NCBI GenBank assembly: GCA_028752905.1 | Contig: JAQNBH010000013.1 | Span: forward strand, 23,077,477 to 23,141,476 | Direction: 5' to 3' | Source: Cladorhizidae sp. MBARI D1340-BT2 | Taxonomy: Eukaryota > Porifera > Demospongiae > Poecilosclerida > Cladorhizidae | DNA length: 64,000 nt | Shown: positions 10,008 to 23,456 of the stretch, in pieces | How positions within the stretch are numbered: the stretch's first letter is position 1 | Layout: each line of letters opens with the position of its first letter | Notes under the pieces: model-generated | The model's database searches: none | Seen by the model: the letters and a program-made list of their open reading frames with translations, nothing else | What the model was told of the DNA's origin: nothing | Translations under genes and position numbers: made by a program

Positions 10008-10915
10008 AAATTTTGAGTACTCTAAGTATTAGCAAGTTATGGTGATTTGAAGTGGTAAGGTTTGCGATCTTTCCTGGCGTTTTCCAGTTGCCAAAGCGGT
10101 GGCCTGCCAGTGAAAAACCACTACATTTATTGATAATCTGTTGACATGTTGCAGATAAGGGCCTTCTCTATCAGTTGACAAAATCTGGGACTTTGGTCTT
10201 GTTAATTAGGGCAGTTATGAATTGTACTCTTACTTGATGCTAAACATGTTAGCTTCGTAGATTATCCACACTTCACTGAATAGACTTGATGTATAGCTAT
10301 TAAGATAGGACTCTCTAAGTGCTCTCTCTTGATACCAAACATCCATATATTCTGCACACTTCACTGTAATGGACTTGCAAGATAGGTATCTCTCAGTGTT
10401 CTCTATCTTGAGCTAAACATGTTAGCTTCATAGATTCTCCACACTTCACTGAATAGACTTGATATATAGCTCTAAAGGTAGGCCTCTCTCTGTTCTCTCT
10501 CTTGATACCAAACATCCGTATATTCTGCATACATAGAATCACAAGATAGGTTTCTCTATGTGTTCTCTATCTTGATGCTAAACAGGTTAGCTTCATAGAT
10601 TCTCCACACTTCACTGTATAAACTTGATATATAGCTATTAAGATAGGTCTCTCCCTGTGCTCTCTGTTGATATCAAACATCCATAATATTCTGCACACTT
10701 CACTGTAATGGACTTGATATGATTTGAATGATAGGTTTCATTATGTGATCTCTATCTTGATATTTGCCCTTATTTGGTCTATATGTTTCTCATTTTCCCC
10801 CCAAAAATCTTGCTTTTTTGCCGTAAAGCTCATAACTTTTCTACACTTTACCCAAAAAAGATAAATTTTATATCACCGGATAGCCCTTCTAATTATCTGT
10901 CTTTTGTACGTGCCA

Positions 10916-11830
10916 AAATTTTGAGTACTCTAAGTATTAGCAAGTTATGGTGATTTGAAGTGGTAAGGTTTGCGATCTTTCCTGGCGTTTTCCAGTTGCC
11001 AAAGCGGTGGCCTGCCAGTGAAAAACCACTACATTTATTGATAATCTGTTGACATGTTGCAGATAAGGGCCTTCTCTATCAGTTGACAAAATCTGGGACT
11101 TTGGTCTTGTTAATTAGGGCAGTTATGAATTGTACTCTTACTTGATGCTAAACATGTTAGCTTCGTAGATTATCCACACTTCACTGAATAGACTTGATGT
11201 ATAGCTATTAAGATAGGACTCTCTAAGTGCTCTCTCTTGATACCAAACATCCATATATTCTGCACACTTCACTGTAATGGACTTGCAAGATAGGTATCTC
11301 TCAGTGTTCTCTATCTTGAGCTAAACATGTTAGCTTCATAGATTCTCCACACTTCACTGAATAGACTTGATATATAGCTCTAAAGGTAGGCCTCTCTCTG
11401 TTCTCTCTCTTGATACCAAACATCCGTATATTCTGCATACATAGAATCACAAGATAGGTTTCTCTATGTGTTCTCTATCTTGATGCTAAACAGGTTAGCT
11501 TCATAGATTCTCCACACTTCACTGTATAAACTTGATATATAGCTATTAAGATAGGTCTCTCCCTGTGCTCTCTGTTGATATCAAACATCCATAATATTCT
11601 GCACACTTCACTGTAATGGACTTGATATGATTCGAATGATAGGTTTCATTATGTGTTCTCTATATTGATATTTGCCCTAATTTGGTCTATATAATATATG
11701 TTTCTCATTTTTCCCCCAAAAATCTTGTTATTTTGCCGTGAAGCTCATAACTTTTCTACACTTTACCCCAAAAAGATAATTTTTATATCACCGGATAGCC
11801 CTTCTAATTATCTGTCTTTTGTACGTGCCA
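10916..11830. repeat. 915-bp unit with 7-bp AT insertion in the core
   Basis: Near 11688-11700 the sequence reads CTATATAATATATG where other units read CTATATG, which adds 7 bp of AT-rich sequence just before the T/C/A tract. The tract itself is T5-C5-A5 in this copy. The insertion is private to this unit in the window. Confidence 0.85.
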
Positions 11831-12738
11831 AAATTTTGAGTACTCTAAGTATTAGCAAGTTATGGTGATTTGAAGTGGTAAGGTTTGCGATCTTTCCTGG
11901 CGTTTTCCAGTTGCCAAAGCGGTGGCCTGCCAGTGAAAAACCACTACATTTATTGATAATCTGTTGACATGTTGCAGATAAGGGCCTTCTCTATCAGTTG
12001 ACAAAATCTGGGACTTTGGTCTTGTTAATTAGGGCAGTTATGAATTGTACTCTTACTTGATGCTAAACATGTTAGCTTCGTAGATTATCCACACTTCACT
12101 GAATAGACTTGATGTATAGCTATTAAGATAGGACTCTCTAAGTGCTCTCTCTTGATACCAAACATCCATATATTCTGCACACTTCACTGTAATGGACTTG
12201 CAAGATAGGTATCTCTCAGTGTTCTCTATCTTGAGCTAAACATGTTAGCTTCATAGATTCTCCACACTTCACCGAATAGACTTGATATATAGCTCTAAAG
12301 GTAGGCCTCTCTCTGTTCTCTCTCTTGATACCAAACATCCGTATATTCTGCATACATAGAATCACAAGATAGGTTTCTCTATGTGTTCTCTATCTTGATG
12401 CTAAACAGGTTAGCTTCATAGATTCTCCACACTTCACTGTATAAACTTGATATATAGCTATTAAGATAGGTCTCTCCCTGTGCTCTCTGTTGATATCAAA
12501 CATCCATAATATTCTGCACACTTCACTGTAATGGACTTGATATGATTTGAATGATAGGTTTCATTATGTGATCTCTATCTTGATATTTGCCCTTATTTGG
12601 TCTATATGTTTCTCATTTCCCCCCCAAAAATCTTGCTTTTTTGCCGTAAAGCTCATAACTTTTCTACACTTTAGCCAAAAAAGATAATTTTTATATCACC
12701 GGATAGCCCTTCTAATTATCTGTCTTTTGTACGTGCCA

Positions 12739-13637
12739 AAATTTTGAGTACTCTAAGTATTAGCAAGTTATGGCGATTTGAAGTGGTAAGGTTTGCGATC
12801 TTTCCTGGCGTTTTCCAGTTGCCAAAGCGGTGGCCTGCCAGTGAAAAACCACTACATTTATTGATAATCTGTTGACATGTTGCAGATAAGGGCCTTCTCT
12901 ATCAGTTGACAAAATCTGGGACTTTGGTCTTGTTAATTAGGGCAGTTATGAATTGTACTCTTACTTGATGCTAAACATGTTAGCTTCGTAGATTATCCAC
13001 ACTTCACTGAATAGACTTGATGTATAGCTATTAAGATAGGACTCTCTAAGTGCTCTCTCTTGATACCAAACATCCATATATTCTGCACACTTCACTGTAA
13101 TGGACTTGCAAGATAGGTATCTCTCAGTGTTCTCTATCTTGAGCTAAACATGTTAGCTTCATAGATTCTCCACACTTCACTGAATAGACTTGATATATAG
13201 CTCTAAAGGTAGGCCTCTCCCTGTTCTCTCTCTTGATACCAAACATCCGTATATTCTGCATACATAGAATCACAAGATAGGTTTCTCTATGTGTTCTCTA
13301 TCTTGATGCTAAACAGGTTAGCTTCATAGATTCTCCACACTTCACTGGATATATAGCTATTAAGATAGGTCTCTCCCTGTGCTCTCTGTTGATATCAAAC
13401 ATCCATAATATTCTGCACACTTCACTGTAATGGACTTGATATGATTCGAATGATAGGTTTCATTATGTGTTCTCTATCTTGATATTTGCCCTAATTTGGT
13501 CTATATGTTTCTCATTTTCCCCCCAAAAATCTTGTTATTTTGCCGTAAAGCTCATAACTTTTCTACACTTTACCCAAAAAAGATAAATTTTATATCACCG
13601 GATAGCCCTTCTAATTATCTGTCTTTTGTACGTGCCA
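12739..13637. repeat. 899-bp unit with 9-bp deletion in A3
   Basis: At 13341-13353 the sequence reads TTCACTGGATATA where other units have TTCACTG, then TATAAACTT, then GATATA. The 9 bp TATAAACTT are missing. The change is private to this copy. Confidence 0.85.
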
Positions 13638-15453
13638 AAATTTTGAGTACTCTAAGTATTAGCAAGTTATGGTGATTTGAAGTGGTAAGGTTTGCGATCT
13701 TTCCTGGCGTTTTCCAGTTGCCAAAGCGGTGGCCTGCCAGTGAAAAACCACTACATTTATTGATAATCTGTTGACATGTTGCAGATAAGGGCCTTCTCTA
13801 TCAGTTGACAAAATCTGGGACTTTGGTCTTGTTAATTAGGGCAGTTATGAATTGTACTCTTACTTGATGCTAAACATGTTAGCTTCGTAGATTATCCACA
13901 CTTCACTGAATAGACTTGATGTATAGCTATTAAGATAGGACTCTCTAAGTGCTCTCTCTTGATACCAAACATCCATATATTCTGCACACTTCACTGTAAT
14001 GGACTTGCAAGATAGGTATCTCTCAGTGTTCTCTATCTTGAGCTAAACATGTTAGCTTCATAGATTCTCCACACTTCACTGAATAGACTTGATATATAGC
14101 TCTAAAGGTAGGCCTCTCTCTGTTCTCTCTCTTGATACCAAACATCCGTATATTCTGCATACATAGAATCACAAGATAGGTTTCTCTATGTGTTCTCTAT
14201 CTTGATGCTAAACAGGTTAGCTTCATAGATTCTCCACACTTCACTGTATAAACTTGATATATAGCTATTAAGATAGGTCTCTCCCTGTGCTCTCTGTTGA
14301 TATCAAACATCCATAATATTCTGCACACTTGACTGTAATGGACTTGATATGATTCGAATGATAGGTTTCATTATGTGATCTCTATCTTGATATTTGCCCT
14401 AATTTGGTCTATATGTTTCTCATTTTCCCCCCAAAAATCTTGCTTTTTTGCCGTAAAGCTCATAACTTTTCTACACTTTATCCAAAAAAGATAATTTTTA
14501 TATCAACGGATAGCCCTTCTAATTATCTGTCTTTTGTACGTACCAAAATTTTGAGTACTCTAAGTATTAGCAAGTTATGGCGATTTGAAGTGGTAAGGTT
14601 TGCGATCTTTCCTGGCGTTTTCCAGTTGCCAAAGCGGTGGCCTGCCAGTGAAAAACCACTACATTTATTGATAATCTGTTGACATGTTGCAGATAAGGGC
14701 CTTCTCTATCAGTTGACAAAATCTGGGACTTTGGTCTTGTTAATTAGGGCAGTTATGAATTGTACTCTTACTTGATGCTAAACATGTTAGCTTCGTAGAT
14801 TATCCACACTTCACTGAATATACTTGATGTATAGCTATTAAGATAGGACTCTCTAAGTGCTCTCTCTTGATACCAAACATCCATATATTCTGCACACTTC
14901 ACTGTAATGGATTTGCAAGATAGGTATCTCTCAGTGTTCTCTATCTTGAGCTAAACATGTTAGCTTCATAGATTCTCCACACTTCACTGAATAGACTTGA
15001 TATATAGCTCTAAAGGTAGGCCTCTCCCTGTTCTCTCTCTTGATACCAAACATCCGTATATTCTGCATACATAGAATCACAAGATAGGTTTCTCTATGTG
15101 TTCTCTATCTTGATGCTAAACAGGTTAGCTTCATAGATTCTCCACACTTCACTGTATAAACTTGATATATAGCTATTAAGATAGGTCTCTCCCTGTGCTC
15201 TCTGTTGATATCAAACATCCATAATATTCTGCACACTTCACTGTAATGGACTTGATATGATTCGAATGATAGGTTTCATTATGTGTTCTCTATCTTGATA
15301 TTTGCCCTAATTTGGTCTATATGTTTCTCATTTTCCCCCCAAAAATCTTGTTATTTTGCCGTGAAGCTCATAACTTTTCTACACTTTACCCAAAAAAGAT
15401 AAATTTTATATCACCGGATAGCCCTTCTAATTATCTGTCTTTTGTACGTGCCA

Positions 15454-16360
15454 AAATTTGGGTACTCTAAGTATTAGCAAGTTATGGTGATTTGAAGTGG
15501 TAAGGTTTGCGATCTTTCCTGGCGTTTTCCAGTTGCCAAAGCGGTGGCCTGCCAGTGAAAAACCACTACATTTATTGATAATCTGTTGACATGTTGCAGA
15601 TAAGGGCCTTCTCTATCAGTTGACAAAATCTGGGACTTTGGTCTTGTTAATTAGGGCAGTTATGAATTGTACTCTTACTTGATGCTAAACATGTTAGCTT
15701 CGTAGATTATCCACACTTCACTGAATAGACTTGATGTATAGCTATTAAGATAGGACTCTCTAAGTGCTCTCTCTTGATACCAAACATCCATATATTCTGC
15801 ACACTTCACTGTAATGGACTTGCAAGATAGGTATCTCTCAGTGTTCTCTATCTTGAGCTAAACATGTTAGCTTCATAGATTCTCCACACTTCACCGAATA
15901 GACTTGATATATAGCTCTAAAGGTAGGCCTCTCTCTGTTCTCTCTCTTGATACCAAACATCCGTATATTCTGCATACATAGAATCACAAGATAGGTTTCT
16001 CTATGTGTTCTCTATCTTGATGCTAAACAGGTTAGCTTCATAGATTCTCCACACTTCACTGTATAAACTTGATATATAGCTATTAAGATAGGTCTCTCCC
16101 TGTGCTCTCTGTTGATATCAAACATCCATAATATTCTGCACACTTCACTGTAATGGACTTGATATGATTTGAATGATAGGTTTCATTATGTGTTCTCTAT
16201 CTTGATATTTGCCCTAATTTGGTCTATATGTTTCTCATTTCCCCCCCAAAAATCTTGCTTTTTTGCCGTAAAGCTCATAACTTTTCTACACTTTACCCAA
16301 AAAAGATAATTTTTATATCAACGGATAGCCCTTCTAATTATCTGTCTTTTGTATGTGCCA
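15454..16360. repeat. 907-bp unit with 1-bp loss at the start (AAATTTGGG)
   Basis: The unit begins AAATTTGGGTACTC instead of AAATTTTGAGTACTC. The same marker starts the units at 19085 and 28902. This copy and 19085 also share CACCGAATAG in A2, a variant that occurs in the unit at 11831 as well. The markers show a common origin followed by reshuffling. Confidence 0.8.
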
Positions 16361-19300
16361 AAATTTTGAGTACTCTAAGTATTAGCAAGTTATGGCGATT
16401 TGAAGTGGTAAGGTTTGCGATCTTTCCTGGCGTTTTCCAGTTGCCAAAGCGGTGGCCTGCCAGTGAAAAACCACTACATTTATTGATAATCTGTTGACAT
16501 GTTGCAGATAAGGGCCTTCTCTATCAGTTGACAAAATCTGGGACTTTGGTCTTGTTAATTAGGGCAGTTATGAATTGTACTCTTACTTGATGCTAAACAT
16601 GTTAGCTTCGTAGATTATCCACACTTCACTGAATATACTTGATGTATAGCTATTAAGATAGGACTCTCTAAGTGCTCTCTCTTGATACCAAACATCCATA
16701 TATTCTGCACACTTCACTGTAATGGACTTGCAAGATAGGTATCTCTCAGTGTTCTCTATCTTGAGCTAAACATGTTAGCTTCATAGATTCTCCACACTTC
16801 ACTGAATAGACTTGATATATAGCTCTAAAGGTAGGCCTCTCCCTGTTCTCTCTCTTGATACCAAACATCCGTATATTCTGCATACATAGAATCACAAGAT
16901 AGGTTTCTCTATGTGTTCTCTATCTTGATGTGAAACAGGTTAGCTTCATAGATTCTCCACACTTCACTGTATAAACTTGATATATAGCTATTAAGATAGG
17001 TCTCTCCCTGTGCTCTCTGTTGATATCAAACATCCATAATATTCTGCACACTTGACTGTAATGGACTTGATATGATTCGAATGATAGGTTTCATTATGTG
17101 ATCTCTATCTTGATATTTGCCCTAATTTGGTCTATATGTTTCTCATTTCCCCCCCAAAAATCTTGCTTTTTTGCCGTAAAGCTCATAACTTTTCTACACT
17201 TTACCCAAAAAAGATAATTTTTATATCAACGGATAGCCCTTCTAATTATCTGTCTTTTGTATGTGCCAAAATTTTGAGTACTCTAAGTATTAGCAAGTTA
17301 TGGCGATTTGAAGTGGTAAGGTTTGCGATCTTTCCTGGCGTTTTCCAGTTGCCAAAGCGGTGGCCTGCCAGTGAAAAACCACTACATTTATTGATAATCT
17401 GTTGACATGTTGCAGATAAGGGCCTTCTCTATCAGTTGACAAAATCTGGGACTTTGGTCTTGTTAATTAGGGCAGTTATGAATTGTACTCTTACTTGATG
17501 CTAAACATGTTAGCTTCGTAGATTATCCACACTTCACTGAATATACTTGATGTATAGCTATTAAGATAGGACTCTATAAGTGCTCTCTCTTGATACCAAA
17601 CATCCATATATTCTGCACACTTCACTGTAATGGACTTGCAAGATAGGTATCTCTCAGTGTTCTCTATCTTGAGCTAAACATGTTAGCTTCATAGATTCTC
17701 CACACTTCACTGAATAGACTTGATATATAGCTCTAAAGGTAGGCCTCTCCCTGTTCTCTCTCTTGATACCAAACATCCGTATATTCTGCATACATAGAAT
17801 CACAAGATAGGTTTCTCTATGTGTTCTCTATCTTGATGCTAAACAGGTTAGCTTCATAGATTCTCCACACTTCACTGTATAAACTTGATATATAGCTATT
17901 AAGATAGGTCTCTCCCTGTGCTCTCTGTTGATATCAAACATCCATAATATTCTGCACACTTCACTGTAATGGACTTGATATGATTCGAATGATAGGTTTC
18001 ATTATGTGTTCTCTATCTTGATATTTGCCCTAATTTGGTCTATATGTTTCTCATTTCCCCCCCAAAAATCTTGTTATTTTGCCGTGAAGCTCATAACTTT
18101 TCTACACTTTACCCCAAAAAGATAAATTTTATATCACCGGATAGCCCTTCTAATTATCTGTCTTTTGTACGTGCCAAAATTTTGAGTACTCTAAGTATTA
18201 GCAAGTTATGGTGATTTGAAGTGGTAAGGTTTGCGATCTTTCCTGGCGTTTTCCAGTTGCCAAAGCGGTGGCCTGCCAGTGAAAAACCACTACATTTATT
18301 GATAATCTGTTGACATGTTGCAGATAAGGGCCTTCTCTATCAGTTGACAAAATCTGGGACTTTGGTCTTGTTAATTAGGGCAGTTATGAATTGTACTCTT
18401 ACTTGATGCTAAACATGTTAGCTTCGTAGATTATCCACACTTCACTGAATAGACTTGATGTATAGCTATTAAGATAGGACTCTCTAAGTGCTCTCTCTTG
18501 ATACCAAACATCCATATATTCTGCACACTTCACTGTAATGGACTTGCAAGATAGGTATCTCTCAGTGTTCTCTATCTTGAGCTAAACATGTTAGCTTCAT
18601 AGATTCTCCACACTTCACTGAATAGACTTGATATATAGCTCTAAAGGTAGGCCTCTCTCTGTTCTCTCTCTTGATACCAAACATCCGTATATTCTGCATA
18701 CATAGAATCACAAGATAGGTTTCTCTATGTGTTCTCTATCTTGATGCTAAACAGGTTAGCTTCATAGATTCTCCACACTTCACTGTATAAACTTGATATA
18801 TAGCTATTAAGATAGGTCTCTCCCTGTGCTCTCTGTTGATATCAAACATCCATAATATTCTGCACACTTCACTGTAATGGACTTGATATGATTCGAATGA
18901 TAGGTTTCATTATGTGTTCTCTATCTTGATATTTGCCCTAATTTGGTCTATATGTTTCTCATTTTCCCCCCAAAAATCTTGTTATTTTGCCGTGAAGCTC
19001 ATAACTTTTCTACACTTTACCCAAAAAAGATAAATTTTATATCACCGGATAGCCCTTCTAATTATCTGTCTTTTGTACGTGCCAAAATTTGGGTACTCTA
19101 AGTATTAGCAAGTTATGGTGATTTGAAGTGGTAAGGTTTGCGATCTTTCCTGGCGTTTTCCAGTTGCCAAAGCGGTGGCCTGCCAGTGAAAAACCACTAC
19201 ATTTATTGATAATCTGTTGACATGTTGCAGATAAGGGCCTTCTCTATCAGTTGACAAAATCTGGGACTTTGGTCTTGTTAATTAGGGCAGTTATGAATTG

Positions 19301-21807
19301 TACTCTTACTTGATGCTAAACATGTTAGCTTCGTAGATTATCCACACTTCACTGAATAGACTTGATGTATAGCTATTAAGATAGGACTCTCTAAGTGCTC
19401 TCTCTTGATACCAAACATCCATATATTCTGCACACTTCACTGTAATGGACTTGCAAGATAGGTATCTCTCAGTGTTCTCTATCTTGAGCTAAACATGTTA
19501 GCTTCATAGATTCTCCACACTTCACCGAATAGACTTGATATATAGCTCTAAAGGTAGGCCTCTCTCTGTTCTCTCTCTTGATACCAAACATCCGTATATT
19601 CTGCATACATAGAATCACAAGATAGGTTTCTCTATGTGTTCTCTATCTTGATGCTAAACAGGTTAGCTTCATAGATTCTCCACACTTCACTGTATAAACT
19701 TGATATATAGCTATTAAGATAGGTCTCTCCCTGTGCTCTCTGTTGATATCAAACATCCATAATATTCTGCACACTTCACTGTAATGGACTTGATATGATT
19801 TGAATGATAGGTTTCATTATGTGATCTCTATCTTGATATTTGCCCTTATTTGGTCTATATGTTTCTCATTTTCCCCCCAAAAATCTTGCTTTTTTGCCGT
19901 AAAGCTCATAACTTTTCTACACTTTAGCCAAAAAAGATAATTTTTATATTACCGGATAGCCCTTCTAATTATCTGTCTTTTGTACGTGCCAAAATTTTGA
20001 GTACTCTAAGTATTAGCAAGTTATGGCGATTTGAAGTGGTAAGGTTTGCGATCTTTCCTGGCGTTTTCCAGTTGCCAAAGCGGTGGCCTGCCAGTGAAAA
20101 ACCACTACATTTATTGATAATCTGTTGACATGTTGCAGATAAGGGCCTTCTCTATCAGTTGACAAAATCTGGGACTTTGGTCTTGTTAATTAGGGCAGTT
20201 ATGAATTGTACTCTTACTTGATGCTAAACATGTTAGCTTCGTAGATTATCCACACTTCACTGAATAGACTTGATGTATAGCTATTAAGATAGGACTCTCT
20301 AAGTGCTCTCTCTTGATACCAAACATCCATATATTCTGCACACTTCACTGTAATGGACTTGCAAGATAGGTATCTCTCAGTGTTCTCTATCTTGAGCTAA
20401 ACATGTTAGCTTCATAGATTCTCCACACTTCACTGAATAGACTTGATATATAGCTCTAAAGGTAGGCCTCTCCCTGTTCTCTCTCTTGATACCAAACATC
20501 CGTATATTCTGCATACATAGAATCACAAGATAGGTTTCTCTATGTGTTCTCTATCTTGATGCTAAACAGGTTAGCTTCATAGATTCTCCACACTTCACTG
20601 TATAAACTTGATATATAGCTATTAAGATAGGTCTCTCCCTGTGCTCTCTGTTGATATCAAATATCCATAATATTCTGCACACTTCACTGTAATGGACTTG
20701 ATATGATTCGAATGATAGGTTTCATTATGTGTTCTCTATCTTGATATTTGCCCTAATTTGGTCTATATGTTTCTCATTTTCCCCCCAAAAATCTTGTTAT
20801 TTTGCCGTAAAGCTCATAACTTTTCTACACTTTACCCAAAAAAGATAAATTTTATATCACCGGATAGCCCTTCTAATTATCTGTCTTTTGTACGTGCCAA
20901 AATTTTGAGTACTCTAAGTATTAGCAAGTTATGGTGATTTGAAGTGGTAAGGTTTGCGATCTTTCCTGGCGTTTTCCAGTTGCCAAAGCGGTGGCCTGCC
21001 AGTGAAAAACCACTACATTTATTGATAATCTGTTGACATGTTGCAGATAAGGGCCTTCTCTATCAGTTGACAAAATCTGGGACTTTGGTCTTGTTAATTA
21101 GGGCAGTTATGAATTGTACTCTTACTTGATGCTAAACATGTTAGCTTCGTAGATTATCCACACTTCACTGAATAGACTTGATGTATAGCTATTAAGATAG
21201 GACTCTCTAAGTGCTCTCTCTTGATACCAAACATCCATATATTCTGCACACTTCACTGTAATGGACTTGCAAGATAGGTATCTCTCAGTGTTCTCTGTCT
21301 TGAGCTAAACATGTTAGCTTCATAGATTCTCCACACTTCACTGAATAGACTTGATATATAGCTCTAAAGGTAGGCCTCTCTCTGTTCTCTCTCTTGATAC
21401 CAAACATCTGTATATTCTGCATACATAGAATCACAAGATAGGTTTCTCTATGTGTTCTCTATCTTGATGCTAAACAGGTTAGCTTCATAGATTCTCCACA
21501 CTTCACTGTATAAACTTGATATATAGCTATTAAGATAGGTCTCTCCCTGTGCTCTCTGTTGATATCAAACATCCATAATATTCTGCACACTTCACTGTAA
21601 TGGACTTGATATGATTCGAATGATAGGTTTCATTATGTGATCTCTATCTTGATATTTGCCCTAATTTGGTCTATATGTTTCTCATTTCCCCCCCAAAAAT
21701 CTTGCTTTTTTGCCGTAAAGCTCATAACTTTTCTACACTTTACCCAAAAAAGATAATTTTTATATCAACGGATAGCCCTTCTAATTATCTGTCTTTTGTA
21801 TGTGCCA

Positions 21808-22550
21808 AAATTTTGAGTACTCTAAGTATTAGCAAGTTATGGCGATTTGAAGTGGTAAGGTTTGCGATCTTTCCTGGCGTTTTCCAGTTGTCAAAGCGGT
21901 GGCCTGCCAGTGAAAAATCACTACATTTATTGATAATCTGTTGACATGTTGCAGATAAGGGCCTTCTCTATCAGTTGACAAAATCTGGGACTTTGGTCTT
22001 GTTAATTAGGGCAGTTATGAATTGTACTCTTACTTGATGCTAAACATGTTAGCTTCGTAGATTATCCACACTTCACTGAATAGACTTGATGTATAGCTAT
22101 TAAGATAGGACTCTCTAAGTGCTCTCTCTTGATACCAAACATCCATATATTCTGCACACTTCACTGTAATGGACTTGCAAGATAGGTATCTCTCAGTGTT
22201 CTCTATCTTGAGCTAAACATGTTAGCTTCATAGATTCTCCACACTTCACTGAATAGACTTGATATATAGCTCTAAAGGTAGGCCTCTCTCTGTTCTCTCT
22301 CTTGATACCAAACATCCATAATATTCTGCACACTTCACTGTAATGGACTTGATATGATTCGAATGATAGGTTTCATTATGTGTTCTCTATCTTGATATTT
22401 GCCCTAATTTGGTCTATATGTTTCTCATTTCCCCCCCCAAAATCTTGTTATTTTGCCGTAAAGCTCATAACTTTTCTACACTTTACCCAAAAAAGAAAAT
22501 TTTTATATCACCGGATAGCCCTTCTAATTATCTGTCTTTTGTACATGCTA
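21808..22550. repeat. 743-bp short unit (loss of B2+A3)
   Basis: B2 is joined to B3 within the shared CAAACATCC at 22309-22317. The left flank TTGATAC comes from B2 and the right flank ATAATATTCTG from B3. The loss is 165 bp, which equals B2 (70) plus A3 (95). The left half resembles the open-frame class (GTATGTGCC, GGCGATTT) and carries two private changes near 21891 and 21918. Confidence 0.9.
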
Positions 22551-23456
22551 AAATTTTGAGTACTCTAAGTATTAGCAAGTTATGGTGATTTGAAGTGGTA
22601 AGGTTTGCGATCTTTCCTGGCATTTTCCAGTTGCCAAAGCGGTGGCCTGCCAGTGAAAAACCACTACATTTATTGATAATCTGTTGACATGTTGCAGATA
22701 AGGGCCTTCTCTATCAGTTGACAAAATCTGGGACTTTGGTCTTGTTAATTAGGGCAGTTATGAATTGTACTCTTACTTGATGCTAAACATGTTAGCTTCG
22801 TAGATTATCCACACTTCACTGAATAGACTTGATGTATAGCTATTAAGATAGGACTCTCTAAGTGCTCTCTCTTGATACCAAACATCCATATATTCTGCAC
22901 ACTTCACTGTAATGGACTTGCAAGATAGGTATCTCTCAGTGTTCTCTATCTTGAGCTAAACATGTTAGCTTCATAGATTCTCCACACTTCACTGAATAGA
23001 CTTGATATATAGCTCTAAAGGTAGGTCTCTCTCGGTTCTCTCTCTTGATACCAAACATCCATATATTCTGCATACATAGAATCACAAGATAGGTTTCTCT
23101 ATGTTCTCTATCTTGATGCTAAACAGTTTAGCTTCATAGATTCTCCACACTTCACTGTATAAACTTGATATATAGCTATTAAGATAGGTCTCTCCCTGTG
23201 CTCTCTGTTGATATCAAACATCCATAATATTCTGCACACTTCACTGTAATGGACTTGATATGATTCGAATGATAGGTTTCATTATGTGTTCTCTATCTTG
23301 ATATTTGCCCTAATTTGGTCTATATGTTTCTCATTTTCCCCCCAAAAATCTTGCTTTTTTGCCGTAAAGCTCATAACTTTTCTACACTTTATCCAAAAAA
23401 GATAATTTTTATATCACCGGATAGCCCTTCTAATTATCTGTCTTTTGTACGTGCCA
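22551..23456. repeat. 906-bp haplotype unit (example)
   Basis: A 2-bp loss in B2 (CTCTATGTTCTC) is linked to GGTCTCTCTCGGTTC, CATCCATATATTCTGC in B2, and CAGTTTAG in A3. The haplotype recurs in the units at 25272, 35835, 40207, 42928, 45650, 58596 and 59502. In some of these the loss leaves CTCTGTGTTC instead, so the 2-bp change exists in two forms. Confidence 0.82.

Noticed and set aside
11688..11700. Target-site duplication or transposon footprint at the 7-bp AT insertion
   Set aside because: The added bases are a simple AT extension of the adjacent TATAT run, better explained by slippage than by excision of an element.
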